Shown: positions 22,598-34,122 of the stretch, piece by piece
Numbering within the stretch: position 1 is the first letter of the stretch
Layout: every line of letters begins with the position of its first letter
Origin: Sipunculus nudus
Lineage: Eukaryota; Annelida; Sipuncula; Golfingiida; Sipunculidae
Length of the DNA: 64,000 nt
Direction: 5' to 3'
NCBI GenBank assembly: GCA_026874595.1
Contig: CM049311.1
Span: 10,757,676-10,821,675 of the forward strand
Notes under the pieces: generated by a model
Database searches by the model: none
Told to the model about the DNA's origin: nothing
The model's input: the letters and a program-made list of their open reading frames with translations, nothing else
Translations under genes and position numbers: made by a program

Positions 22598-24883
22598 ATG
22601 ATGATGGAATCGCAAGAAGCACTGACCGGTCGCAGGAGAGGGCCTTCTAAGAGACATGTGATCATAGGTCTAGTTGTTGCTGTTGGCATCGGGCTTGTAG
22701 TTGGTGTTTGCATTGGATATTTTGGGAAACCTACACCAGCAGCTAGAGAATGCGAGGATCTTCCGGGTTCGAATGAATTTGAGAGTTTGATCAAAGATGG
22801 CGACCCAACCATCAGAGATAAGATAATACAGCAGGTCAGCGCCAGCAACATCGGGGAGCATCTTAAACAAATGACAGAGTTACCTCATATGTCCGGGACA
22901 CCAGAGGACCTGGCGTCTGCGACAAGGCTGCGTGATATCTGGATGCAACAAGGCATCCAATCGGTCCATTTAGAAGGGTACGATGTCCTTCTGTCTAACC
23001 CAAATAGGTCAAACCCAAACAGAGTCTATCTCCTTGGCAACGACTCCGAAGTATTGTACCAATCAGCCTTTATGGAGGAGGCCATTTTACCCAAACAGAA
23101 CCGCAGCGATGTAGTTCTACCTTTTCTGGCTTACTCCCCATCCGGCATCGTCGAAGGACCGTTAGTTTATGTGAATTATGGTCAAATTGAAGATTTCCAG
23201 AAACTCCGTGATGACTACAACCTTAACCTGTCAGGGACTATAGCAATAGCACGATATGGAAAAATATTCCGCGGGTCTAAGGTAAAGAACGCTCAGGACT
23301 TCGGATGCGTAGGAGTGATCTTATACTCTGATCCGGGAGAGGTCGCTCCGGACGGCACGGATTCTGATCACGTGTACCCGAACACAAAGTACATGCCCTC
23401 TACAGGTGTTCAGCGGGGATCCATCCTCGGTATATCTGTTGTCGCCGGGGATCCACGCACACCAGGGTACCCAGCAACGGAAGAGGCATACCGCATACCG
23501 GAAGCTAATTCACCTGTCTTACCAACTATCCCGGCTCATCCAATCAGCTACGGGGACGCGCAGCATTTTCTTAAAGAAATCGGTGGACCTAAAGCGCCCG
23601 AAGATTGGCAGGGTAAGCTTGGGTTTGATTTTCATATCGGGCCGGGTTTAAATGACCCCACAAAGAAGGTCCGACTGCATGTTGGAGCAAATAATGAAAT
23701 GAAAAAAACATACAATGTGATTGGTTATTTACCTGGAAAAATAGAGCCAGATCGCTACATTGTCCTGGGCAACCATCGTGACGCGTGGGTGTTTGGTGCT
23801 GTGGATCCAACTAGTGGTACAGCAACTATGGCCGAATTGACACGAGTTATGGGAAAACTGTACAGTGAAGGTTGGCGCCCCCGCAGAACTCTCGTGTTCT
23901 GCAGCTGGGGAGCGGAGGAATACGGCTTGGTGGGATCTGCAGAATGGGTGGAACATTATCAAGCTGTGCTAGGTGAGAGAACTGTCACGTACTTAAATGT
24001 TGACTCTGCTTCCTCGGGACTGTATTCATTATCCGTGCAAGCTAGTCCTGTAATGTATGACGCATCATACCAAGCCGCAAAGCAGATTCCAAATCCAGAC
24101 GAGAAAGAAGTCGAGGCTGGACGTCGGACTGTGTATGACACGTGGTTATACAGACGTCCCGGCGGTAACAACCAACCTAAGATTAATCAAATAGGCTCCG
24201 GGAGTGACCATGCTGCTTTCTTACTTCGCGTAGGAATACCAGTGATAGACGCCACGTACCGCACTGATAACCCCATGTATCATTCCGCCTATTCAACTTA
24301 TGACTATGTTCAGCGGTTCGTGGACCCAGAGTTCAAATCTCATGCGGCGATGGCTCAGTACTGGGGAGAGCTGGCGAGGCAGTTTGCAGATTCTCTCGTA
24401 CTGCCATTTAACGTTACTCGCTACTCCCAGGAACTTAGGAGGTATACTGATGATCTCTCACGGGAATACGGCAACAAGCTTCTGAGTCATTCAGTCTCGC
24501 TAGACCTTCTTAATAAAGCTGTGGAAGACTTTGCTGAAGAGACAAAGAGGTTCGATGACCACCTGTCACGGATAGATATGAAAAATCCAGTCGAAATCCG
24601 AGCTATTAACGATCAAATGATGAAACTAGAGAGGGCATTCACGGATCAAGCGGGAATACCAGGGCGCCCTCTGCAGAAACATTTGATTTTCGCGCCTAGC
24701 AGCCATAACGTGTACGCTGGCTCCACCTACCCGGGAATGGTGGATTTACTTTTTGAAATTGAGCGAGATGCTGATCAACTTGGCCGATGGGAAAAGGTCA
24801 AGCAGCACCTGTCAGTCATTACTTACGTCATCAAATCAGCCACTACTACGCTCCGATCACCTATCAACTTCGGAACGATATAA
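22598..24883 (+). CDS. FOLH1-like: Glutamate carboxypeptidase II / NAALADase-like zinc ectopeptidase (M28B), 761 aa, uninterrupted
   Basis: This is a type II membrane peptidase. Residues 1-20 are a short basic cytosolic tail, 21-42 the signal anchor, about 170-340 the protease-associated domain, about 355-600 the M28 peptidase core, and about 615-755 the transferrin-receptor-like dimerisation domain. The co-catalytic zinc set is complete by alignment to human GCPII: His393 and Asp403 (NHRDAWVFGAVDP), Glu440 as base and Glu441 (GAEEYG), Asp469 (NVDSA), His562 (MYHSAY). Several NxS/T sites lie in the ectodomain. Length is normal for the family (about 750). The start is the first of consecutive ATGs (22598, 22601, 22604). 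The whole protein is in one exon, whereas vertebrate FOLH1 has many exons. Glutamate-pocket residues are partly changed: Arg225 is kept, but the positions of human Asn257 and Lys699 are Val281 and Val705. Specificity may therefore be NAALADL1-like or broader. Family assignment is very secure; the substrate is not. Confidence 0.96.
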   Translation: MMMESQEALTGRRRGPSKRHVIIGLVVAVGIGLVVGVCIGYFGKPTPAARECEDLPGSNEFESLIKDGDPTIRDKIIQQVSASNIGEHLKQMTELPHMSGTPEDLASATRLRDIWMQQGIQSVHLEGYDVLLSNPNRSNPNRVYLLGNDSEVLYQSAFMEEAILPKQNRSDVVLPFLAYSPSGIVEGPLVYVNYGQIEDFQKLRDDYNLNLSGTIAIARYGKIFRGSKVKNAQDFGCVGVILYSDPGEVAPDGTDSDHVYPNTKYMPSTGVQRGSILGISVVAGDPRTPGYPATEEAYRIPEANSPVLPTIPAHPISYGDAQHFLKEIGGPKAPEDWQGKLGFDFHIGPGLNDPTKKVRLHVGANNEMKKTYNVIGYLPGKIEPDRYIVLGNHRDAWVFGAVDPTSGTATMAELTRVMGKLYSEGWRPRRTLVFCSWGAEEYGLVGSAEWVEHYQAVLGERTVTYLNVDSASSGLYSLSVQASPVMYDASYQAAKQIPNPDEKEVEAGRRTVYDTWLYRRPGGNNQPKINQIGSGSDHAAFLLRVGIPVIDATYRTDNPMYHSAYSTYDYVQRFVDPEFKSHAAMAQYWGELARQFADSLVLPFNVTRYSQELRRYTDDLSREYGNKLLSHSVSLDLLNKAVEDFAEETKRFDDHLSRIDMKNPVEIRAINDQMMKLERAFTDQAGIPGRPLQKHLIFAPSSHNVYAGSTYPGMVDLLFEIERDADQLGRWEKVKQHLSVITYVIKSATTTLRSPINFGTI

Positions 24884-26091
24884 GCTTGATGAGTATAGGT
24901 CAACATGATGGCCATGAGAACCGGTATTAACTCTTTTTCTGTTATTGTTATATTTTTTTTATAAATCCTTGTAATTGAACACAAATTTAGAAATTGCGTT
25001 CAACTGTTGTTTGTGGTGAAACAGAAAACCGACGATTTTTCAGCAGAATTGTTTGATCACGCTGGTAAAACAGTGTTACGGTCTGGTTGTTGACACATTC
25101 ATGCCCCTCCGTCAAGACTACGTTTTAACAAGTAGTGTCTGTTATTCTTCTCTATATTTAGAGGGCTATGTTAATGATTCTGGTTTTTTAAACCTGTACA
25201 ACAAGAAGTAAAAATTTGGTTTCAAAGGCATATACATAATTTTCTCTGGGTAGGTGAAAATGTGCGAATGCTTTACCAAATGACCGAGTTTTTGTGAAAC
25301 ATCTAATAATAAACATATATAAACAGTTTTACTTGAGACAAAGAAATGATGTATACAATATTATTTACTTTTGCAACATATAGTTTTAATTTTGCTTTCC
25401 AACGTAATGTTGAATATGTAAGTTTGTGCCTTGGTGATGTTGATACGGATTTTTAGCTTACTTATAGTGTATTAGTCGATATGAATGTGACAAAGTCAGG
25501 GTATATAATATATTTTAAGAAATTTCAGAAATGCAAAACTGGTTTATGGCAAAGATAATTCTCCAGCTGTAAACAAATGTAACCATCTTCCTGTTTTCAA
25601 GCCATCCAACTGAATACATATCGAAGTGTATATTCGTTCATTATTATTAAAACATCTAAACTAAAATAGCTGCTCTGACATTGATTTCCCATTGACAATA
25701 TTTATTTAAAAAAAAATCAATGACTTATTTTTACAAATATGAATAATTATACATAATAGTTTCATATTTCTATTCCCTGGATGGATTTTTTTTTCAGGGT
25801 CGTCAAAACCGAGGGGATATGGGAATATATCCCCCCTCCACACACCTTTTAGCAAGGGGTGGGGGGGGGGGGGGGGGGGTCATCAGTGTTATCACTCCCC
25901 GCTTTTCAGATAATAATATTTATATAAAAAAATATATATAATAATAGACTTTGGTTCACTTTCTGAGATTACAATAAAATGTTTTATTTCTGAACTTGGT
26001 TTGGAATTAACCTATACTGGAAATATACCTTTTCTAAATCCTTATATTGAATTGTAACATATTTGAAATGTATCAGCCAGACAATAAAAAA

Positions 26092-26095
<4 letters not shown>
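24884..26095. other. 3' flank of the carboxypeptidase gene
   Basis: No further exon is seen. AATAAA occurs at 25308-25313, a possible but distant polyadenylation signal. A run of about 22 G with one A lies at 25855-25880, after a 'cctccacacac' stretch. Confidence 0.5.

Positions 26096-26147
<52 letters not shown>
26096..26147. repeat. (TA)n microsatellite
   Basis: About 26 TA units, then 'catatatatgtg'. Confidence 0.95.
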
Positions 26148-26153
<6 letters not shown>

Positions 26154-26599
26154 TATGTGCTCGTTTACACTTGGGTGTTCAATGACGATAATAATTAAAC
26201 ATTGATGTTAAATTTTTTAAAATATTCCTTGTGCATACTAATGTGAGAAGCATTAATGATAACTAATTTTCTATTAATATTTGTTATTAATTATCATTAT
26301 TTATATTATTTTGCACTTAAATCAATTACTTTATGAAACAGGACTTTACACAAACACATAGAAGTACATTCTGACAATGCAACAATGTAGTCTGTGAGTT
26401 CCAAGTACGCTTTACTGTGCAATGGGGACGCTTGCTTTTATCGACCTGTTTTTTAAGCCTTTAAACGCATGAATATTTCATCAAAGAGAAAAAGTACCTA
26501 TACCAATTTATAAGTAATTAGCTAATCATAAAGGGGTTCGCCGGGAACATGGTGAAGAGAAGGAGTGAGATCACGGAAAAATGGTCCTGTTTCCTACCC

Positions 26600-28270
26600 A
26601 AATGGTTGTCATATTTTTATAACTTCTCCCATATTAGAAGTTTATTGTCAGGGTGGATGCAGGTGCGAAAAGTAGTGCCTTTTTTTTGCGACAGCGTGTT
26701 TTTATACACTTCTGCGACTATAAAAATTTGTAAATCTGAGCTCGTAAGATGGGGCAGGGGTAATGAAAATCCCAATAACTTCTTAAGAATTTCATACATC
26801 TAATACAGATAAACCCTCATATATAAGAGCAGTAAGTGCTTTAATCTCGTATCGTGCTTAATGAAATTTTTGAAAGGTCAAATTCAGAGATGTGAACAAG
26901 TGCATGAAACTTTATTTTCTTAAAAAATGCCTTTTTTTACTTTTCTTTATGAAACGTTTTACCAAAGCCGTCTGTTTAAGATTTATGCAATTATTATTGA
27001 TATCAACTGACAGCCACGGCTCCCTGAGTTATTGTCAGGGCAGATTCAAGTAGAAGATGCGAGGCGTTTTTTGTGACAGCAGATGTTTACTCACTATCCT
27101 GGTTATGTGAACCTGCGGATCTCGATCATCAGATAAGGGTGGGGGTAATAAAAATGTTCGTAACTTCGTAATTATTTAACATATTGCAACAAATTACCAT
27201 TCATATAAAAGAGAAGGAATGGTGCTTTGACCTAAAATCATGCTTGATGATATTTTGTGAAAGGTCAAGGTCAGAGGGGTCAACAAGTGCATGAAACGTA
27301 ATTTTCTTTGATAATTTTGTTTTTTAATACAACCCTTCTTGATGTAAACGTTTATCCAAGCTATCCGTTTAATATTCATAAACACATTATTTTATAAGTA
27401 GTCAGCTACAGATCTCTGGTTTATTTTTAAGGGTGGATACATTTGGAAAAAGTGGTACAATTTATTCTGAAAGCATGTTTTAATACACCACTCCGGCAAT
27501 GAAAATTTGCAGATCTCTATCCAAGGATTTGAAAATCTCTATATATTTCTTGCTTTTAATATACTGGAACAAATTAGCCCTGATGTAAAAGCCTGGAAAT
27601 ATTACTTTAACCTCGAGCGAGTTAATTTTTATAGTAAGGTCAAGGTAAGCTTGGTCAATAAGGGAATGACAATTAATTACCATTAACATTCTTTCTCCTG
27701 ATTCTTCTGTTTTTTCTATTATTCTTTATTTGCTGTTGGTCAATCTTTAATCCCTGGATATATGCTTGAAAATCTTTTACCAGTTAATATAAAGATTTAG
27801 TATTAGGTAGCTAATTGTTATGGTCAGGGTAAAGGAAGGGTTTATTTAATCTATTTGGTTTATTGTCATACATGAAAGTGTAGAAATAGCCCTTATTTAT
27901 CAGAAAGCAGCTCTTACACACCATTCCGACAAGGTATAGGTAAGTATTAAACTCAAGGACTTCTTAAATATAAAACTTAATATAGTTCAATAGAATAAAT
28001 CGCATATGAAAGCGGAAAATCTTAGTTTTACCACGAGTCATACTCCATGTGCAGGCCGGGTTAAGGTCAGATGCGACAACAATTGCATGATATATAATAT
28101 CCATTTAGAATAATTCTTCTTACCTGATTTTAGATCTGAACTTTTATACAAGCTGTTCCTTCAAAAGGGGTTATACAAATTGCTTCATGTTAAATACAAA
28201 CGACACAAGGTCAAGGTCATGTGTTATGCCTTGTAAACATCATTAGGTTACTAAAAGACAGCTTAAGACA
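26600..28270 (+). repeat. Tandem array of ~390-bp units, four degenerate copies
   Basis: Anchor words recur at about 26645, 27030, 27425 and 27820 ('tattgtcagggtggat', 'ttattgtcagggcagatt', 'tttaagggtggatac', 'atggtcagggtaaagg'). Each is followed about 100 bases later by a 'gatctcgatcat...aagggt' region and about 220 bases later by 'aaggtcaaggtcagagg' and 'caagtgcatgaaac'. No coding capacity. The same unit occurs in inverted orientation at 30820-31730. Confidence 0.8.
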
Positions 28271-28546
28271 GCTTGGGCTGGCGATTAAAACATGGTAGGT
28301 TATCCCAGAAAAATATTTCTAAATCATAACACGTGTTAATAATGCACATGGAACGGCGTATCACAAAGTAGAAAAAACGAAATTTTTTTCGTGTTAACCA
28401 TGTCTATGTCAACCACATCATTACAAGAAGGCTACAAATAATTCGTAACAAAGTTCATAAATACATAAATATTATGAGGTAAATAAGGAAAATTACGTAT
28501 TCTATATGTTGATACACCGTAGTAAAAATACACGTATATTATGTTT

Positions 28547-28551
<5 letters not shown>

Positions 28552-28597
<46 letters not shown>
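28552..28597. repeat. (GA)n microsatellite
   Basis: About 23 GA units in a row. Confidence 0.97.
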
Positions 28598-28599
<2 letters not shown>

Positions 28600-28829
28600 T
28601 TGAATTACCGAACTCACAAATGAGAAACGTATTTTAATGAACTCTCCGCAACTAGTGGTAAGATACCCAAGCTGTTTGCATACCCTAAAGATTGCATAAT
28701 TTCCTCCACTGTGTTTAGATGAGAGCAATTGTGTGACAGGAATTAACGATATATATATATATATATACGTGTGAATATTTATTTATCTTTTTTATTTGTG
28801 TATCTCATGTCCTATTTTTTTATTTCCAG

Positions 28830-29006
28830 ATTGAGTCTGCGTACCGTACCGCTCCATACCCAGGGCGCATCACGCAATCAACGGATATATTGACACGGAA
28901 CACTGATTATTTCGACCGTCCCGATGTTATGGAGTTTATCGTTGATCACACAGGACATCGATTGTACCAAAATATCGTTTTGGTTGGGATATTTGTATAC
29001 ATTGAG
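28830..29006 (+). CDS. Unassigned internal exon (59 codons)
   Basis: A strong acceptor (tcctatttttttatttccag) precedes 177 open bases and a GTAAAC donor follows. The exon is phase-compatible as 59 whole codons, starting IESAYRTAPYPGRITQ and ending NIVLVGIFVYIE. GC content and codon use are more gene-like than the surrounding AT-rich DNA. The end is hydrophobic and might start a membrane segment. I do not recognise the family. Neighbouring exons are not evident; the next candidate exon on this strand is 5 kb downstream at about 34123. It could also be a relic exon. Confidence 0.5.
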
Positions 29007-29696
29007 GTAAACAGAGGAAAACATGTACCTTAGAACACGTAAACAATCAGAAATGAATTCTTGATGAACACCAGCTATCAAACCCAAAAGAAACAGCACA
29101 CATAGGGTCAGCATGCATGTTCCTTGTCGCCATTTGTGTGTGCGGATAGGACAGACAGTGCGAAGTAAGTAATTTCCGTGTTAGTATATATCAAGGAATT
29201 TGAAATTTATTCAGTCAAAAATATAACATTAGCTGCAGTTTCAAAGACTCTACGTTGAATGATTCCTAGGGGATCTGAATGTATAAGTATTTATTATGAG
29301 AAAATGACTCGGAACTGTCTTGGGTGTTCGCGTACTCTGTATCGTAAATGTCAAATTATATGTTTATATTTATTTAGGTGCACACATATGCTAATGCTTT
29401 TTGGCCGTTACACTTTTTTCACAAATTGATTTTTACAACCAAATAAAAGATGTGTTTTTAAAAACGTAAAAACGGGTTTTTATTTCAACTGGAAAGATTA
29501 ATGATATTTTCAGGACACACGTATAAATATAACTTTTCAGCTATGATCCATGCAGTTACCCACTTTCTATGAGATACATTTTCATATAATCTATAAAAGA
29601 ATGTTTCCTTTAAATAATGAAATATGACGTGTGATTAATTTACCCTAGACGTGTGATGTGACATCCTAGACTGTTTATTAAAATAAACCTGCATGG
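29007..29696. other. Non-coding stretch
   Basis: No supported gene or repeat is recognised. Confidence 0.4.
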
Positions 29697-29968
29697 AAGG
29701 TTCTATAAAGAACCCTACACATGGGGTTCCACCCAAAACCTTTTAAGGTTCCCCACTCAGTCTATCATGAAGAACCTTAGAGGGTTCCTCTCAGAACCTC
29801 TGAAGAGGTTCTAGATGGAACCTTTGAGGTTCCAGAAAAAGAACCTTCGGGAGGTTCTAAAAAGAACCCCGCCTTTAAGGTTCAAGCTGGAACCTTAAAA
29901 GGTTCCCCACTCAGTCCACTCTGAAGAACCCTGCTGGGTTCTACCTGGAACCCTTTTTTCACAGAGTG
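29697..29968. mobile_element. GGTTC/GAACC palindrome-rich element
   Basis: Some 270 bases are built from alternating GGTTC and GAACC words ('aaggttccccactcagtc' occurs twice, 'aagaaccttagagggttcct'). It ends 'cccttttttcacagagtg', which is the usual terminus (inverse CACTCTGTGAAAAAAGG) of short DNA-transposon derivatives in aquatic animals. The left terminus is not clear. Confidence 0.65.
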
Positions 29969-30819
29969 TAACTGACTTTCAAGGAACTAAAGGTTCAATA
30001 AAATCCTTTGGACCTTGATCAAAATAGGCCGTAAGCACCGATTTCATCAGTTACTGTGTATATAATTTTAGTTGTTTTGCATGTCTTACTGTCTCAGCAC
30101 CAGGGATCTGGCCTTGTTGTAAAAGTAAGATGCTTGCTGTTTGCAGCAATTAATTAATGTGACATGAGTAATTCTTTATAGGGTTCAATAAAATCATATT
30201 CTTATTCCGTGACAATGCGTATATATGTGATTAAGGCTTACAGCGGTAATATGCCAGAGCGTGTGTGAGAATCCTTGAATGCTTATGCACTGGTGTTAAT
30301 TCCGATTTGTGATTCATGTTACATATTAAATACAATCAGGTCTTATCAATTTTACCAGTATCGTTCGGTTAGGGGTGTAGGAATACGCTGAACAATGACC
30401 AAAATAAAACAAATTTAAATGCATTTAAAATTCAGTTTACATTTATTTTAAGTGTTTGAATAACCTATAATTGAACCAAAATTGAATAAAAATATTATCT
30501 TTTGGTTAATTTGACAGTGCTTTGTATATTTTATTAGCTCACCTGACACATACACCCGGTGTCATATATCATATGCAGACTTGGGTAAAATTTCAAGTTT
30601 TACATATATAGATTTTAAAACAGTGTGATGATGATGTAACAACGTTATATTAATACATTTTACCACCTGATTGCTTCCAGAATGACGTTAAAAAGAACAG
30701 AGGATGATAAATTGTATTGATAATGTAATAATTTGTAATAAATAAGAAAGTAAATTAACAGCCTGGACATAACCTTTGCTCAAGCAAATGGGAAAGAAGA
30801 CATTTTCATAAGCATACTC
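29969..30819. other. Non-coding stretch
   Basis: AT-rich, no supported gene. Confidence 0.4.
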
Positions 30820-31730
30820 CTATCCAATGATCTAGATCTGCAGGTGTTCATAGTCGGGCTGGTGTATGAACGCATAATATCACAAAAATCGCCCCACCTT
30901 TTCTACTTAAATCTGCCCTGACAATAAACCATAGAACTGATGCTGATCTTTGATACAAATCATACGATAATCAATCATTAACGGACAGCTAGCATAGGTA
31001 AAAAGGTTAATTCAGGAAAATTAATAAAGAAACAAAATTTTTACAGAAAATTAAGTTTCATGCACTTGTTGAACCCTCTGACCTAAAAATATCATCAAGC
31101 ATAATTTGAAGTTAAAGCACAATTCCTACACCTTCACATGAAGGGTAATGTGTTGCAATATGTTAAAAACTTAAGGAATTACAGGAATTTTCAATACAAT
31201 ACCCTTACCCCTATCCTATGATCGAGATCTGCATGATTTTATAGCCGGGATGGTGAATAAACCCTTGCGTTCACAAAAAGCCGCTTCATTTTTCTACTTA
31301 AATCTGCCCTGACAATAAACCAGGTAGCTGTATCTTTCCATTTATACCATAAATATGTGTGTGAATCTTAAACAGACACATTGGGTAAAACTTTTCATTA
31401 AAAAAAGTTATAAAAAAGCTAATTTTTTAAAGAAACTTTACATGCACTTATTGACCCCACTGACTTTGACTTTTCAAATAATGTCATAAAGCATGATTTG
31501 AGATTAAAACACAATTCCTGCTCCTCTATATGAGGGATAATTTGTTTAAATGTTTGAAATATTTAAGAAGTTATTAAGATTTTTATTACCCCTAACCCAC
31601 CGTACCCCAGCACAGATTTACAAATTTTTATCTCCGGACTTGTATATGAAAACATGCTGTCACAAAAAAAAAAATTGCACCACTTTTCGCACCTGCATCC
31701 TCCCTGAAATAAAACTAGAGAAGTGTGGCT
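30820..31730 (-). repeat. Inverted copy of the ~390-bp array (about 2.3 units)
   Basis: Anchor words 'aatctgccctgacaataaac' at about 30910 and 31303, and 'catcctccctgaaataaaac' at about 31692, are the reverse complement of the anchors in 26600-28270. The rest of the unit also matches inverted ('gtttcatgcacttgttgaac', 'atcatcaagcataatttgaa'). Together the two arrays form a large inverted repeat around 28271-30819. Confidence 0.8.
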
Positions 31731-32201
31731 AACCCCTGATAGCAATGGAAATTTTCTAGGCCGTGGGATGAGCATTTCGGTCTAAAACCACTCCTTGCTC
31801 CTAGACTATAACAGGCCATGGATATTATTTTTTATCGAAACGATAGAGGTAGGGAATATCGTTGTGTGGAGACATATTCAGTTACCTAGTGCTGGGGGAA
31901 TCCAGGAGACATCAGACATTGATTAAAAGGTCATATAGAATAGGCTGTGCGCTATCAGTCAGTGCTTTGTTGACTTTTTCTCAAGGGGCGAACGGGTACT
32001 CAAGCGAGGAACTGTTTATTATAGGTCCCCTGTATATATGCACAAGAGCGAGAGGACTGAGCAAGCGGCTTGACATTCCGATGTCACGTGTGAACGATGG
32101 CCATGTGATCAGGGCTGTGTAAACAAAGAGAGCTTCTTTGTGCTGTGTACATGTGTACATAAAGGACTTAGTGGTTAGTTTCCTTATGTGGCCACTTGTG
32201 A

Positions 32202-32207
<6 letters not shown>
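31731..32207. other. Non-coding stretch
   Basis: Open frames here overlap on both strands and have no protein-like features. Confidence 0.4.

Positions 32208-32269
<62 letters not shown>
32208..32269. repeat. (TA)n microsatellite
   Basis: About 31 TA units. Confidence 0.97.
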
Positions 32270-32273
<4 letters not shown>

Positions 32274-32489
32274 CAAACGCCTCTCCAAAGAAATGTAAGT
32301 GTATTTTCTATTATATTTATTTGTTAGCTCATGACTCTTTTATCTTTTGGAGTGTAAGTGTGAGTTTCAGCCGCTTCGGCCCACCATTAAAAAGAACATG
32401 GTCGTCCAATCCTTTGGGGTTTTGACAATAAAGTACTGTGTGATTGAAACTGTTCATCAAGGCAATATATAGAACAAGGGCACCGCAAA

Positions 32490-33937
32490 GCGGAGCATTC
32501 CCTCGCCGGGGAAATAATTACACAGTGTGATAATCAGGAGGGAAGCACTCTGGCCTTTACCTTTGCTCCTGTGACCTCAAACTAAATAGGGTTCTTCATC
32601 CATGGTCGGGTGAGCCATATGTGCAAGATAAAAGGTTTAGGTCAATTCTTTAGGTTTTAAATGGGTCCACAAGCTTTTTCAAAAAGGTGAGCCCTGTGGC
32701 CGTGACCTTTGACCGTGTGACCTCATAATCGATAGGATTCTTCATCCAGAAGTGGGTGAACCATATTTGCAAGATAAAAGGTTTTGGTCAAACGATTTGG
32801 CTTTAAATGGGCCCACAAGCCTTTTCTAGAAGTAAGCCCAGTGGCCGTCACCTTTGACCCCCTTGACCTGAAAATCGATAGGGTTCTTCATCCGTGGGTG
32901 GGTGAGCCATATTTGCAAGATGAGAGTTTTGGTCAAATGGTTTGGCTTTAAATGGGTCCGGTAGTTTTTTTTTCAAGTAGTGGGCCCTGTGGCCGTGACC
33001 TCTGATGTTGTGATCTTAAAATTAATAAGGTTCTTTATCCATAGGTGGATGGGCCATATTTGCAAGATAAAAGTTTTGGTCAAACGATTTGGCTTAAATT
33101 TAATGGGTCCACAAGCTTTTTCAAGAAGTGGGCCCTGTGGCCGTGACCTTTGGCACTGTGGCCTCAAAATCGATAGGATTCTTCATCCAAAGGTGGGTGG
33201 ACCATATTGGCAAGATGAAAGGTTTTGGTCAAACGATTTAGCTTAAAATGGGTCCACAAGCTTTTTCAAGAAGTGGGCCCTGTGGCCGTGACCTTTGGCA
33301 CTGTGGCCTAAAAATCGATAGGATTCTTCATCCAGAGGTGGGTGAACCGTATTTGCAAGATGAAAGGTTTTGGTCAAACGATTTGGCTTTAAATTGGTCC
33401 ACAAGCCTTTTCTAGAAGTGGGCCCTTAGGCCGTGACTTTTGACCGTGTGACCTCATAATTGATAGGATACTTCATCCAGAGGTGGGTGAACCATATTTG
33501 CAAGATAAAATGTTTTGGTCAAACGATTTGGCTTTAAATTGGTCAACAAGCCTTTTAAAGAAATGGGCCCTATAGCCGTGACCTTTGACCTTGTGACCTC
33601 ATAATCGATAGGATTCTTCATCCAATCGGAGGCGAACCATATTTGCAAGATGAAAGGTTTTATTCAAACGTTTTGGCTTTAAATGAGCCAACAACCTTTT
33701 TCAAAAAGTGGGCCTAATAGCCGTGACCTTTGACCCTATGACTTCAAAAATGATAGGGTTGTTCATCCATGGGTGGGTGAACCATATGTGTAAGATGAAG
33801 GGTTTGGTCAAAAGATTTGGCTCTCAATCAATCCACAAGCCAATTCCAGACGGACGGACGGACAGACGGACGTACGGTCGGACGCAGAACGGAGGCATTA
33901 CTATATCCCTTTCGCAACTACGTTGCGAGGGAATAAT
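32490..33937. repeat. ~144-bp tandem satellite, about nine units, with a GGAC-rich right end
   Basis: Each unit holds 'gtgacctttgaccgtgtgac', 'cgataggattcttcatcca', 'gtgggtgaaccatatttgca' and 'ggttttggtcaaacgatttg'. Units recur near 32565, 32700, 32845, 32990, 33140, 33285, 33430, 33575 and 33720. The array ends with 'gacggacggacggacagacg' and a GC-rich hairpin-capable tail 'ctttcgcaactacgttgcga'. A similar 'ccgcaaagcggagcattccc' lies before the first unit. The bounded structure suggests one mobile unit with internal tandem repeats. Confidence 0.85.
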
Positions 33938-33992
33938 AACATTTGAAATGTCACAACATTGCGAATACAGTATGTGTATGGAACTTAATTTT

Positions 33993-34023
<31 letters not shown>

Positions 34024-34122
34024 ATTGTAATTGTTATTTTTTTTTATAAAATCATATATATAGATTGTGATTGTTATTTGGCGATGGTTCTCGAAAAGAC
34101 TGCAGAGGGCGCTCAGTGGTAA

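Noticed and set aside
31862-32122. 86-codon + frame before a (TA)n tract
   Set aside because: It overlaps an opposite-strand frame of similar length, and has no signal peptide, domain or splice context.
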